A stretch of 64,000 nt of DNA from Flavobacterium sp. 83 (GCF_000744835.1 NZ_JQMS01000001.1:1550001-1614000), one strand, 5' to 3'. Shown: positions 54,300 through 63,534, counted from the first letter of the stretch. Program-made: numbers and translations. Notes: a model not told the origin generated them from the letters alone.

Positions 54300-56579
54300 T
54301 TGAAATCAATTATTTTATTTTGTTTATTTTGTTTTTCTAATTTATTTTCGCAATCAAAGGCTACTATCTGTGGGAATGTAAAGTCAGTCGAAAATTTGAA
54401 TTTAATTGGCGCTAGTATTGGTTTTAATGTAAAAGATCAAAAAAAATATTCTCAAAGTGATACTTTAGGGATATTTTCTGCAGACCTTAAATTAGGATTA
54501 GTTAGGGTAACGATTAATTATTTGGGTTATTTAGAAAAAGAGTTGAATTTTGATTTGAAGAAGGATACCTTACTTTCTATAGTATTAGAAAAAGATATTT
54601 CATTTTTAAACGAGGTGTTGGTTTCTAATACCAAGAAAAATTCTATAACAACTCTATCAGGAGGTAAATTATCTTTTACTCTAAAAGAATTATCTTCACT
54701 ACCCACTGTTCTTGGAACAACAGATATAATCAAGCTTTTACAATTGACACCTGGTGTACAGAATTCTGGTGATGCTAATGGATATTTGTATGTTAGAGGT
54801 GGTGATCCCGGCCATAATTCAATTTTATATAATGGAACCCCAATATACGGGATGTCTCATTTATTAGGTGTTTTTCCTTTTTATAATACTGACCATATAC
54901 AAGAAGTAGAATTTGATAAATCTAGTTCTAATGCAAAGTATGGAGGACGTTTAAGTTCTACTACTTTACTAATTCCTACTAAAAAAATCCCTCCGCAAGC
55001 AACAATGCAGGGCAATGTTGGTTTATTAGCATCACAGTTGACTTTAGGAATTCCTATTACTGAAAAATCAGGACTTTTTATCTCAGGTAGAAAAACATAT
55101 ATTGATGAGGTTATAGCTCCAATATTAAATTCTGGATCAAAAAACAATGATGTTCAAGATATGAAATATGGTTTTTTGGATAGTAATTTAACCTTTATTA
55201 CAGAGATCTCTAAAAATAGCTTGCTGACGGTAGATGCATTTTTAAGTTCTGATAAATTGAAAATTAAAGATTCTAATTTGACGCTACAATCCAGTTTGAA
55301 ATGGGATAATTTTGCAGTGTCACCAACATTGATTTCTAAATTATCTCCTAAAACCAGCATGTCAAATGCTATTTACTTTACTCAATATACTAATGAGTTA
55401 AATATGAAACAATCTACAATTCAAATGGGAGTTTCGTCCTATGTTCAGGATTTTGGATTTACAAATTCGGTTTGTTTTTTTGTTAAAGAAATACCCTTCG
55501 AATCAGGTTTACAATACGTTTTTCACAATTTACAACCGCAAAAAATTCGAATAGAGAATTTAGGTGCGGATAGTAATAGAGAGCAAAACAACTTAATTAA
55601 AGCAAACGAAATTGCTGTTTTTGCAACTGCAAAACCTAAATTGTTTGATAATCTAATGGCAGAATTGGGTTTAAGAGTTAGCTATTATAGTTCAGGATTA
55701 AAGTCTAATTCATTCTTGCATTTACAACCTCGTATTGTGTTGAATTATTATCCACATAAAAATTTCTCGGTTTATGCTTCATATAATAGACAAAATCAAT
55801 ATTTAAATCTAATAACTACTTCAAGTGTTGGGATTCCAACGGATTTTTGGATTGCAAGCTCAGACGGAATTCCATCGCAATCATCCAATGAATTTTCTAT
55901 TGGTTCCAACCAAACTATTTCAAGAAATATTACATCTTCATTTGGAGGCTTTTATCGTTCAATGAAAAATTTATTAGAATATCCTTATGGAGTCACTCAG
56001 TTTAATGAAATCTCAGTACTAAAAAAGGATTTGCTTAGTGGAAATGGAAAAGCATATGGTTTAGAAATGATGCTGAGAAAGAATAATGGAAAGTTCAAGG
56101 GATGGTTGAGTTATACCTTGAGTTGGTCCAATAGAAATTTTGATGAACTCAATAATGGGAATACGTATTTTGCTAAATACGACAGACGTCATAATTTGTC
56201 ACTTGTAGGAATGTATGATTTAAATTCAAAATGGAATTTTGGAGTTACACAGATTTTCAGCTCGGGAAATCGTTTTACAATGCCAACATCATGGTATTTT
56301 ATAAATAATAACCCAGTCAAAGAGTATTCAGGATATAATAACGCTCAAATGCCAAATTACATTCGGACAGATATTTCGGTTAATTATTTTTTTATTAAAA
56401 CGGCAAAAAAGGAAAGTGCATTAAATTTTTCGGTTTATAATACTTTCAATATAGAAAATCCTATTTATGTCGTTTTGAATGTTACGGTTAATGAAAACAA
56501 AGACAGTGTCATTGTAAAGCCTGAAAATAAGGTCTTGTACAAAATACTTCCTTCAATAAGTTGGAGGTTTAAATTTTAA
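54300..56579 (+). CDS. TonB-dependent receptor with carboxypeptidase-like domain
   Basis: A 759-residue outer-membrane receptor started at TTG 54300, which gives the signal peptide MKSIILFCLFCFSNLFSQ. Residues about 22-100 are a carboxypeptidase-regulatory-like beta domain. The plug follows (LPTVLGTTDIIKLLQLTPGV and YLYVRGGDPGHNSILYNGTP), then a 22-strand barrel ending ISWRFKF. It imports an unknown substrate using TonB energy. The DUF4249 lipoprotein gene starts at the next base, so they form a pair that is not of the SusC/SusD type. A TACTTTTG motif overlaps the start codon and is probably not its promoter. Confidence 0.9.
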   Translation: MKSIILFCLFCFSNLFSQSKATICGNVKSVENLNLIGASIGFNVKDQKKYSQSDTLGIFSADLKLGLVRVTINYLGYLEKELNFDLKKDTLLSIVLEKDISFLNEVLVSNTKKNSITTLSGGKLSFTLKELSSLPTVLGTTDIIKLLQLTPGVQNSGDANGYLYVRGGDPGHNSILYNGTPIYGMSHLLGVFPFYNTDHIQEVEFDKSSSNAKYGGRLSSTTLLIPTKKIPPQATMQGNVGLLASQLTLGIPITEKSGLFISGRKTYIDEVIAPILNSGSKNNDVQDMKYGFLDSNLTFITEISKNSLLTVDAFLSSDKLKIKDSNLTLQSSLKWDNFAVSPTLISKLSPKTSMSNAIYFTQYTNELNMKQSTIQMGVSSYVQDFGFTNSVCFFVKEIPFESGLQYVFHNLQPQKIRIENLGADSNREQNNLIKANEIAVFATAKPKLFDNLMAELGLRVSYYSSGLKSNSFLHLQPRIVLNYYPHKNFSVYASYNRQNQYLNLITTSSVGIPTDFWIASSDGIPSQSSNEFSIGSNQTISRNITSSFGGFYRSMKNLLEYPYGVTQFNEISVLKKDLLSGNGKAYGLEMMLRKNNGKFKGWLSYTLSWSNRNFDELNNGNTYFAKYDRRHNLSLVGMYDLNSKWNFGVTQIFSSGNRFTMPTSWYFINNNPVKEYSGYNNAQMPNYIRTDISVNYFFIKTAKKESALNFSVYNTFNIENPIYVVLNVTVNENKDSVIVKPENKVLYKILPSISWRFKF

Positions 56580-57434
56580 ATGATGAAAAAATATTATTTA
56601 TTCTTTTTAATAATAGCATTCAGTTGTAATAACGATACTATTGGTAATGAAACTGATCTTGAGTCAAAAATAGTTGTTGAAGGTTGGATAGAAGAAGGAG
56701 ATGTTCCTCAAGTTATATTATCTAGTAGTATTCCTATAGGTGATGTTATTGATTCAACTAATGTTTTAGATCATGTGATACGTTCTGCAAAGGTGACTGT
56801 TTCTGATGGTCAAACAATAGAGGTTTTGCGAGTTAAAAATGATAAAGATAGAGTTCCTCCGTTTGTCTATTTTGGAACAGGATTAAAAGGAAAAGCGGGC
56901 AAGACCTATACGTTGAAAATAGAATATTTAAACCGAATAGTTGCAGCAAGTACAAGTATACCTAAAACAGTGGCTCTTACCAGTGCAGAATTTATAAAAA
57001 AGAATGCCACGGATTCCACTGGATATGTTTTTGTGAAATTTGACGATCCTTTAAATGAAAAAAATTACTATCAAGTTGCAACAAGATTAGATGGACAAGA
57101 GCCTATTTTTGTTCCCGCTTTTTATGGTAATCTAGATGATAAAAATTTTGATTCGTCAAAAATTGCTCTGCAAGTAAATAGAGGTGTGTTGCTTTTTCCT
57201 AAAACTAAATTCAAACCCTATTTTACCGACGGAGATTTAATTTTTATAAAATTAAGAACTATGAATAAAGATGCATTTGATTTTTGGAATAGTTGGCAGA
57301 ATGAAATTGTCAACAGTAGAAATCCTATTTATCCATCTAACACAAGTCTGAAATCAAATATTAAAGGTGGGATTGGTATTTGGGCAGGCTACGGTCAAAA
57401 CGTGATATTAGTTAAAACACCTCCAAAAAAATAA
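56580..57434 (+). CDS. DUF4249 lipoprotein, partner of the TonB receptor
   Basis: A 284-residue lipoprotein with lipobox LIIAFSC near residue 17. The sequence fits DUF4249: an early SKIVVEGWIEEGDVPQVILS strand, VPPFVYFGTGLKGKAGKTYT, and a late FDFWNSWQNE motif. DUF4249 proteins are found next to TonB-dependent receptors in Bacteroidota and are thought to act as surface-exposed substrate-binding partners. Two ATG codons in tandem (56580, 56583) are possible starts. It ends at a bidirectional terminator. Confidence 0.85.
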   Translation: MMKKYYLFFLIIAFSCNNDTIGNETDLESKIVVEGWIEEGDVPQVILSSSIPIGDVIDSTNVLDHVIRSAKVTVSDGQTIEVLRVKNDKDRVPPFVYFGTGLKGKAGKTYTLKIEYLNRIVAASTSIPKTVALTSAEFIKKNATDSTGYVFVKFDDPLNEKNYYQVATRLDGQEPIFVPAFYGNLDDKNFDSSKIALQVNRGVLLFPKTKFKPYFTDGDLIFIKLRTMNKDAFDFWNSWQNEIVNSRNPIYPSNTSLKSNIKGGIGIWAGYGQNVILVKTPPKK

Positions 57435-57465
57435 AGCCGAACTGAGTAATTTTCAGTTCGGCTTT
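57433..57465. terminator. Bidirectional terminator between convergent genes
   Basis: AAAGCCGAACTGA (57433-57445) pairs perfectly with TCAGTTCGGCTTT (57453-57465). A-rich and T-rich flanks suit both the DUF4249 gene and the convergent lipoprotein gene at 57486. Confidence 0.92.
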
Positions 57466-57485
57466 AAATAAAAAGGCTAAATTAT

Positions 57486-58868
57486 TTATCTTTCAAAAGA
57501 TTTCAAGAAATTTTCGAATTTAGTTTCTAGATCATCAAATCCTGTAGAGAAGTACGAGCTCATAGCAACTTCAGTACCATCACCAAATTTCAAGTAAAGT
57601 ACTTCATCGTAATATTGAACGGTAATCATTTCACCATTACCATTTGATGACCAATATCCGCCAGCGGTATAATTTGGATTTTTAACCCATATTGGTAACT
57701 CAGCAATATAGCTATATCCTTTTTCTGAACGTGTAACAACGTCCGCTATCTTAGTTCCGTCTTTTTTAGATACTAAAATCAGTTTAGCATTTTTATTAGA
57801 ATTAATCACATTGCCTTCTGAATACTTTTTATTGTATGTGTTTTCAGCTGTGTAGTAGGCTTTGAAGTCAGTTTTAGAACTTTCATAATCAGGATAAGAA
57901 GGATGCACCAAACTTGTCTCAAGTGCTTCTTCATCTTTTGCCTGTGCTGCAATATCCATATCTGCTATAATCAAAAAGTTATCCATGATTTGAACTAATC
58001 CATTAGCTGTACCTCTATATTGAATAAGCGCGTCATCTTTTAATAGTTCAGCGATATTGGCAGTACTTCCAGAGCTAAATGAAACTAAATTTTTCCCGTT
58101 ATAGGTAAAAGATGATTTTGCAGTATTTTCAGTTGCTTTTTTTCCACTGATTTCAAATGTATAGCCATCATTTAAGACCATTTTAAAACTAGATTCGTCT
58201 GGCGTTTCTACTGTACCGGTGTATTTTGCATTCGTTGCAAAAGTTGCAGCTTGTGCATTATCAATAGTTAAAGTAGCATCAACTGAAGTAGGTAAATAAA
58301 ATGCATCATTTATAGATGGAGTTTGGATATAACTATCAGTTTTAGAGTCGTAAACCCAGTCTCCGTATGTGTCTTCAAGTTTTACTTTTATATTTGAAGA
58401 GGTGCTTTTAGATGATAATGATGCGTTGTTAGCAGTTTGACTTGCTTTTGCAGGGAAAACAAATTTTAATTCAGTAATAGATGTCGTTTTAATCCAAATC
58501 TGTTTCGAATTATTCCATGTGTAAATTCCATAGACACCAGAAACATTTAGGATGTCTTCTATCTGATTATCATTTTTTCCATTAAATATGTCTACCGAAC
58601 TAATATTTAATAAATTTCCAAGATTTTGAACGGCTTCAATCGCTCCAGATGTTTTTGATTTGTCCATTTGAACTAACATATCATTGGCTTCTGCTTCTAA
58701 TTTTATTTTTTGTTGAGATGGAGTTAATTTGGAATATGGTTGTTTAGTAATGCTTGCAATTTGCTCGCTTAAGCTTTCTTCAGGAAGATTGGCGGGTTCG
58801 TCATTATTACTACAAGAGATTGTAAGTTGTGAAATAATCACTGAAAAGAAAATGATTTTTTTAATCAT
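57486..58868 (-). CDS. Large lipoprotein of unknown function
   Basis: A 460-residue lipoprotein with signal and lipobox (FFSVIISQLTISC). I do not recognise the family. Residues about 30-60 are charged helix (LTPSQQKIKLEAEANDMLVQ); the rest is Ser/Thr/Asn-rich beta structure with repeated strand motifs and a late GGYWSSNGNGEMITVQYYDE. It ends ENFLKSFER, without a T9SS-type C-terminal domain. It is transcribed alone, with a shared terminator downstream and 256 bases of apparently unused DNA upstream. Confidence 0.7.
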   Translation of the reverse strand: MIKKIIFFSVIISQLTISCSNNDEPANLPEESLSEQIASITKQPYSKLTPSQQKIKLEAEANDMLVQMDKSKTSGAIEAVQNLGNLLNISSVDIFNGKNDNQIEDILNVSGVYGIYTWNNSKQIWIKTTSITELKFVFPAKASQTANNASLSSKSTSSNIKVKLEDTYGDWVYDSKTDSYIQTPSINDAFYLPTSVDATLTIDNAQAATFATNAKYTGTVETPDESSFKMVLNDGYTFEISGKKATENTAKSSFTYNGKNLVSFSSGSTANIAELLKDDALIQYRGTANGLVQIMDNFLIIADMDIAAQAKDEEALETSLVHPSYPDYESSKTDFKAYYTAENTYNKKYSEGNVINSNKNAKLILVSKKDGTKIADVVTRSEKGYSYIAELPIWVKNPNYTAGGYWSSNGNGEMITVQYYDEVLYLKFGDGTEVAMSSYFSTGFDDLETKFENFLKSFER

Positions 58869-59077
58869 GGGGTAAATTTGAAGTTAGAAATAAATGGAAT
58901 CAAACCATTATAGTTTAATTTTATGGCAGTTTATAAAATATTTTTTTATTAAATAATAACCTACAATTTTGATCTATGCAAAAATAATCTAATTAGAATA
59001 TTCTTACAATACCCACTTTTGGTGATATTCACTAAAAAACCTAATTACAATATACGCATCAGATGAAATTAGATTTT

Positions 59078-59085
59078 TACCTTTG
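59078..59085 (+). promoter_or_regulatory. -7 element TACCTTTG before the hydrolase gene
   Basis: TACCTTTG lies 40 bases before ATG 59125 in the only gene-free stretch longer than 250 bases (58869-59124), which otherwise holds nothing I recognise. Confidence 0.5.
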
Positions 59086-59124
59086 TAAGATGTTTTGGTT
59101 GTAAAAAATAAATCTTAAATCAAT

Positions 59125-59883
59125 ATGCTCTACTCAAAAATAGAAGGCTCAGGAAAACCACTTTTAATTCTCCACGGATTTCTGGGAATGTCTGACAATT
59201 GGAAAACACTCGGAACACAATTTGCTGCTTATTTTCAAGTTCACATCCTTGATTTACGCAATCATGGCCGAAGCTTGCATTCTGAAGAATTCAATTATGA
59301 AATCATGGTTCAGGATGTTTTCGAATATTGTCAAGCTCATAATTTAGAAAACATAAATATCATCGGGCATTCTATGGGCGGAAAAGTCGCAATGCTTTTA
59401 GCAACAAAGCATCCCGAATTAGTAGACAAATTGATTGTCGCTGATATTGGACCAAAATTTTATCCGCAACACCATCAGGATATTTTAGCGGGATTGAACG
59501 CCGTTGATTTTTCAATAAAACCAAGCCGTAACGAAGTCGAGGAAATTATGGCAAAATACATTCCTGATTTTGGAACCAGACAATTCTTAATGAAAAATTT
59601 ATATTGGCAAGAACCAGGACAACTCGCATTCCGATTTAATTTGGAAGTTTTCAATACTAAAATGGATGAAATAGGAGTTCCTTTGCCAGAAAATTTAATT
59701 TTCGAGAAACCAACTTTGTTTATCCGCGGAGGAAATTCTAATTATATTTTGGACAGCGATTTCGAAAATATAAAACACCATTTTCCAGCGGCAACAATTA
59801 AAACAATTCCTAATGCTGGACATTGGCTTCACGCCGAAAACCCTGTTTTATTTTATGAAACCGTTATCTCATTCTTAAAATAA
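59125..59883 (+). CDS. Alpha/beta-fold hydrolase (YbfF-like esterase)
   Basis: A 252-residue cytosolic alpha/beta hydrolase. The oxyanion region is LHGFLGMSDNW, the nucleophile S83 lies in the elbow GHSMGGKV, and the catalytic His is H233 in NAGHWLHAENP; the Asp is probably in the ADIGPKFYP or DSDF region. The pattern resembles the YbfF esterase family, which acts on acyl-CoA and small esters, but the true substrate is unknown. Codon choice appears slightly richer in C/G than the neighbours by eye. A small membrane-protein gene follows after 53 bases. Confidence 0.9.
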   Translation: MLYSKIEGSGKPLLILHGFLGMSDNWKTLGTQFAAYFQVHILDLRNHGRSLHSEEFNYEIMVQDVFEYCQAHNLENINIIGHSMGGKVAMLLATKHPELVDKLIVADIGPKFYPQHHQDILAGLNAVDFSIKPSRNEVEEIMAKYIPDFGTRQFLMKNLYWQEPGQLAFRFNLEVFNTKMDEIGVPLPENLIFEKPTLFIRGGNSNYILDSDFENIKHHFPAATIKTIPNAGHWLHAENPVLFYETVISFLK

Positions 59884-59936
59884 AGCAATAGGATTTAAAT
59901 TTTTCTTACATTTATTAAAATTTTAAAACAAAAACT

Positions 59937-60281
59937 ATGAATCTATTGATCAGAATTCTTGTTACTTCAGGATTGGTGCTGCTTATTTCCCGTTTTATGC
60001 CGGGTGTCCATGTCGCTGGATTTACTACAGCATTAATTGTAGCAGTTGTTTTGGGTTTACTTAATATATTCATTAAACCAATTTTGGTTATTTTAACGCT
60101 ACCAGTTACCATACTTACATTGGGTTTGTTTTTGTTAGTTATCAATGCTTTGATTATTTTATTGTGTACCAATATTGTAGGTGGATTTAGCGTTGATTCA
60201 TTTTGGACTGCCTTTCTTTTCAGTATCATATTGTCACTTTCACAATCCATCATGAATGGGATATTGGGAGAAGGAAAGTGA
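59937..60281 (+). CDS. YvlD/phage-holin-4-like membrane protein
   Basis: A 114-residue inner-membrane protein with four hydrophobic segments, of the family annotated as phage holin family 4 or DUF360/YvlD. Typical features are FMPGVHVAGFTTALIVAVVL and GLLNIFIKPILVILTLPVTI. Despite the name there is no phage context here; members are ordinary chromosomal genes. The function is unknown, with a link to envelope stress in Bacillus. Confidence 0.88.
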   Translation: MNLLIRILVTSGLVLLISRFMPGVHVAGFTTALIVAVVLGLLNIFIKPILVILTLPVTILTLGLFLLVINALIILLCTNIVGGFSVDSFWTAFLFSIILSLSQSIMNGILGEGK

Positions 60282-60338
60282 TTAGCTGTTTTAACAAGTA
60301 ATTGTGAGTTAGTAAAATAGCAATAATCCTTAATTTAA

Positions 60339-60346
60339 TACCTTTG
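60339..60346 (+). promoter_or_regulatory. -7 element TACCTTTG before the metal cluster
   Basis: TACCTTTG lies 21 bases before ATG 60367, a good position for a promoter of the Cys-rich protein gene. Confidence 0.55.
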
Positions 60347-60366
60347 TTTTTTACAAAAGTTAAGTA

Positions 60367-60732
60367 ATGACAAAAAAGTTTTACATAGTGCTACTTGTTA
60401 TGATTGGTTTCTTTATGATGCCAAGCATAGCTTTTGCATGTGGAACTAAATTGGAGAAAGCGTGTTGCAAAAAAGTAGCCGTTTCGCAAACGGAGCAAAT
60501 GGCTTGTTGTAATAAGGAAAAAAAATCAAAAAGTCATCAGAGTTGTAACGGAGGATGTAAGCATGTTTCTTGTACCAGTTCTGTAGTTAGTTTGGCTTTA
60601 TCTTCACCGTTTTATATTGAATTTAACAGTCAATTCTTTAGTTTTTCATCTGAGAAACAAAATTATTATTATTCAGAAATCTTTATTTCTTCTGATTTCC
60701 GATCCGTTTGGCTTCCGCCTAAAATAAGTTAA
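60367..60732 (+). CDS. Cys-rich exported protein of a copper/metal cluster
   Basis: A 121-residue exported protein with signal peptide ending IAFAC. The mature N-terminal half is rich in cysteine pairs and basic residues (EKACCKKVAV, MACCNKEKKSKSH, CNGGCKHVSC), giving about ten cysteines that could bind soft metals. The C-terminal half is hydrophobic/aromatic with SSDFRSVWLPPKIS. I know no named domain. It begins a run of metal-related genes, so a role in copper or silver binding is inferred from composition and place. Confidence 0.7.
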   Translation: MTKKFYIVLLVMIGFFMMPSIAFACGTKLEKACCKKVAVSQTEQMACCNKEKKSKSHQSCNGGCKHVSCTSSVVSLALSSPFYIEFNSQFFSFSSEKQNYYYSEIFISSDFRSVWLPPKIS

Positions 60733-60880
60733 ATTCTTTTTTTTGATAGCCATAAAAAGGTTTAATTCAGAGTATTAGTGGTTTAAAATCATTAAATTTA
60801 TAGTCAAATTCAATTTTTAGCAATACAAATTATTGCTCCAATATTGTTTGTGACAAACTCACTTCAAATTATTTAAAACA

Positions 60881-61750
60881 ATGAACTCAATAAAAAAAAT
60901 AGTGATGGCAATTATTGTATTGCTTTCAGTCACAAGCGTCAATGCGCAAATTAAAAATACGCAAACTGAAACAGTAAAAATCTACGGGAATTGTGGGATG
61001 TGTGAAACAACCATAGAAAAAGCAGGAAACATAAAAAAGATAGCACGAGTAGATTGGAATAAAGATAGTAAAATGGCCATTCTGACTTACGATTCACAAA
61101 AAACAAATCAAGAGGAAATCCTAAAACGCATAGCCTTGGCAGGATATGACAGTACTAGTTTTCTTGCTCCTGAAGCAGCTTACAATAATCTTTCCGGGTG
61201 TTGTCAATACGACAGAGAAGCTAAAGTTGCTGTTACATCCGAAACTAAAATTGACGTGAGTGATAGCGAACAGGGGAAGCGTATGACAACTATGGAAAAT
61301 AATACTGAAAAGCCTAAAATGGATCAATTGAAACCAGTTTTTGATAATTACTTTTCGTTGAAAGATGCTTTGGTGAAAACTGATGGCAAAGCAGTTTCAA
61401 CGGTAGCAAAAGATTTATTGGCGTCATTGAATCTTGTGAAAATGGATGAATTGGCGATGGATGTTCATTTGGTTTGGATGAAAGTAATGAAAGCTTTGAT
61501 GGCTGGTGCCAAAAACATTTCTGAAACGCAAGACATTAAAAAACAAAGATCACTATTTATGTCTTTGTCGATTAATATGCATGATTTGATAAAAGTGGCT
61601 AAGTATGAAACTCCTGTTTTTTATCAGTTTTGCCCAATGGCAAATGATGGCAAAGGGGCTAATTGGTTGAGTAAAGAGGATGCGATTAAAAATCCCTATT
61701 ACGGCTCTCAAATGTTGAGCTGCGGTAAAACAATAGAAACAATTAAGTAA
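60881..61750 (+). CDS. HMA-DUF3347 periplasmic metal protein
   Basis: A 289-residue exported protein with signal peptide ending VNAQ. Residues about 30-95 are an HMA (MerP/CopZ-like) domain with the metal-binding pair C38 and C41 in GNCGMCETTIEKAG. A short Ser/Glu linker follows, then a DUF3347 domain (about 145-289) with the CPMANDGKGANWLSK and KNPYYGSQMLSCG motifs. DUF3347 is common in bacteroidote copper efflux proteins. It probably binds or passes on copper in the periplasm. The next gene encodes a second DUF3347 protein. Confidence 0.85.
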   Translation: MNSIKKIVMAIIVLLSVTSVNAQIKNTQTETVKIYGNCGMCETTIEKAGNIKKIARVDWNKDSKMAILTYDSQKTNQEEILKRIALAGYDSTSFLAPEAAYNNLSGCCQYDREAKVAVTSETKIDVSDSEQGKRMTTMENNTEKPKMDQLKPVFDNYFSLKDALVKTDGKAVSTVAKDLLASLNLVKMDELAMDVHLVWMKVMKALMAGAKNISETQDIKKQRSLFMSLSINMHDLIKVAKYETPVFYQFCPMANDGKGANWLSKEDAIKNPYYGSQMLSCGKTIETIK

Positions 61751-61812
61751 TGAGCAGCAGTAAATTTCAGCAGTGACTTTAAAATAAAATTAATAATCAG
61801 TAATAATAAAAC

Positions 61813-62523
61813 ATGAAAAATATAATTCTTTCCTCGATTGCATGTGCATTCCTGTTTACAGCTTGTAACCAAAAAAATAAGCAAACCGAACCAATAAATT
61901 CCCAAACAACAAATAGTTCTTCAGCCCTATATACCTGTTCGATGCATCCTGAAATTACAGGTAAAAAAGGCGAAGCGTGTTCTAAGTGCGGTATGGAATT
62001 GACAGAGCCTTTTACCGGAGCTCCTGCAATAGAAACAAAAACTGCTACTGTTGTTGCGACTGAATCTGAAGTGCAACCAGTTGTTTCCTCCACGTTTTCT
62101 ATTGAGGAAATTGTAAATAGCTATTTAAAACTTAAAAATTCGTTGATAAAAGATGATTCTAAAGGTGCGGCTGCTGTTGGGAAAATAGTATATACTGCTT
62201 TAAATAGTGTAAATACCAGTAGTGTAAATGCAAAATTAAAAGCTGAATATCTTGAAATTGCTAATGATGCCAAAGAACATGCGGAACACATCGGAAATAA
62301 TGCAGGAAAAATTGACCACCAACGAGAACATTTTGCAATGTTGAGTAAAGATATAAATGATCTGATTGCAACCTTTGGAACAAAACAAAAGTTATATCAG
62401 GATTATTGTCCAATGTATGACGAAGGGAAAAGTGGTTATTGGATTAGTGAAACCAAGGAAATAAAAAATCCTTATTATGGTGCTAATATGCTTACTTGTG
62501 GTTCAATAAAAAAAACATTATAA
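61813..62523 (+). CDS. Heavy-metal-binding-domain/DUF3347 lipoprotein
   Basis: A 236-residue lipoprotein with lipobox FLFTAC (C18). Residues about 40-65 are the short heavy-metal-binding domain YTCSMHPEITGKKGEACSKC with ligands C42, H45, C56 and C59. The C-terminal part (about 92-236) is DUF3347, ending in CPMYDEGKSGYWISETKEIK and PYYGANMLTCG. It is similar in layout to the preceding HMA-DUF3347 protein but with a different metal module. It precedes the heme-binding-domain gene by one base. Confidence 0.87.
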   Translation: MKNIILSSIACAFLFTACNQKNKQTEPINSQTTNSSSALYTCSMHPEITGKKGEACSKCGMELTEPFTGAPAIETKTATVVATESEVQPVVSSTFSIEEIVNSYLKLKNSLIKDDSKGAAAVGKIVYTALNSVNTSSVNAKLKAEYLEIANDAKEHAEHIGNNAGKIDHQREHFAMLSKDINDLIATFGTKQKLYQDYCPMYDEGKSGYWISETKEIKNPYYGANMLTCGSIKKTL

Positions 62524-62524
62524 A

Positions 62525-62995
62525 ATGAAGAAAAGTATCAAGAAAACATTTTTTATAGTATTAATTGTTTTTTTGTTGATGCAATTGTATCAACCTGCCA
62601 GAAATATAAATTCCAAACAAGATGTCACTACCGATTATACAAAAGTGTATGCTGTTCCTAAAAATGTAGAAACAATATTAAGAACATCTTGCTATGATTG
62701 TCATAGTAATAATACCAATTATCCTTTGTATTCGTATGTTCAGCCCGTAGGTTTTTTTATGGAAAGTCATATCAAGGAAGGTAAAGAAAATTTAAACCTT
62801 AACGAATTTGGAAGCTATTCCAAGAGAAAACAGGGAAACAAACTAGACAGAATGCTTAAGGAAATAAAATCGGACGGAATGCCTTTGACTTCTTATACAT
62901 TGATTCATAAAAATGCAATACTGTCACCTGCACAAAAAAATGAAGTAATAAATTGGATTAATAAGATAAAAGATAGTGTATCAACTGTGCATTAA
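62525..62995 (+). CDS. Heme-binding-domain (Haem_bd) exported protein
   Basis: A 156-residue protein with a membrane anchor/signal segment (TFFIVLIVFLLMQLY). It carries a c-type heme motif CYDCH (C56, C59, H60) in the bacteroidote heme-binding-domain context: SCYDCHSNNTNYPLYSYVQP and later SDGMPLTSYTLIH, where a Met or His could be the second heme ligand. It is probably a small periplasmic cytochrome linked to metal redox chemistry; function is inferred. Translation is likely coupled to the preceding gene. Confidence 0.85.
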   Translation: MKKSIKKTFFIVLIVFLLMQLYQPARNINSKQDVTTDYTKVYAVPKNVETILRTSCYDCHSNNTNYPLYSYVQPVGFFMESHIKEGKENLNLNEFGSYSKRKQGNKLDRMLKEIKSDGMPLTSYTLIHKNAILSPAQKNEVINWINKIKDSVSTVH

Positions 62996-63038
62996 AAAGA
63001 ATTTGGCACTATAATGTGCATTTATCTGAAGAAGTTTA

Positions 63039-63080
63039 TTTCTGAATATTAACTGCTATTATAGTTAATAAATTCAGAAA
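63039..63080 (+). terminator. Long A/T-rich hairpin after the heme-binding gene
   Basis: TTTCTGAATATTAACT (63039-63054) pairs with AGTTAATAAATTCAGAAA (63063-63080) with a small bulge. A run of T follows after a short spacer, so terminator function is likely but not perfect. Confidence 0.6.
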
Positions 63081-63219
63081 TCTAGAGTCTGGAGCCTTTT
63101 TTTTATGTTGATATAGAGTGAATTATGTAATTTAAATTAATAAAACTACAATAGTTATAAAACTATTTTTTGTAATATTACAGAAGTGGAAATAAATCTG
63201 CAATTAATAAATTTATGCA

Positions 63220-63534
63220 ATGAGAAAAATATTTTTTTTTAGCCTGATAATGTCTTTTATCATGGTTTCCTGCAATCAAAAAAATAAAGAAACTCCAACA
63301 AATGATTCTCATATGATGGATAATAACTCCACTATGATGAATTCTGACTCTACAATGATGCGTAATGATTCAACGATGATGGGTAATAACACAAAAATGA
63401 TGAAAAATAATCAAACAATGTATGCCTGTCCGATGCATCCTGAAGTTCAAGGTAAGTTAAATGATAAATGTCCAAAGTGTGGAATGAAATTAACGAAACC
63501 TGTTGCTGAAACTCCTGAAAAAAGTAATAAATAA
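63220..63534 (+). CDS. Met-rich heavy-metal-binding lipoprotein
   Basis: A 104-residue lipoprotein with lipobox IMVSC (C18). Between residues 30 and 67 Met-Met pairs occur every seven residues (32, 39, 46, 53, 60, then M67), in units like DSTMMRN and DSTMMGN. The C-terminal part is a heavy-metal-binding domain YACPMHPEVQGKLNDKCPKC (ligands C70, H73, C84, C87). Methionine clusters bind copper(I) or silver(I). The protein probably sequesters copper at the outer membrane or periplasm. Confidence 0.82.
   Translation: MRKIFFFSLIMSFIMVSCNQKNKETPTNDSHMMDNNSTMMNSDSTMMRNDSTMMGNNTKMMKNNQTMYACPMHPEVQGKLNDKCPKCGMKLTKPVAETPEKSNK

Noticed and set aside
54295..54302. TACTTTTG as the promoter of the TonB receptor gene
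   Set aside because: It overlaps the TTG start codon, so transcription from it would begin inside the gene.
59937..60281. Prophage holin as evidence of a prophage
   Set aside because: The family name is historical; no phage genes, att sites or lysin lie nearby.
61797..62093. Minus-strand frames opposite the DUF3347 lipoprotein
   Set aside because: The plus strand has lipobox, metal motif and DUF3347; the reverse frames show no domain or start signal.
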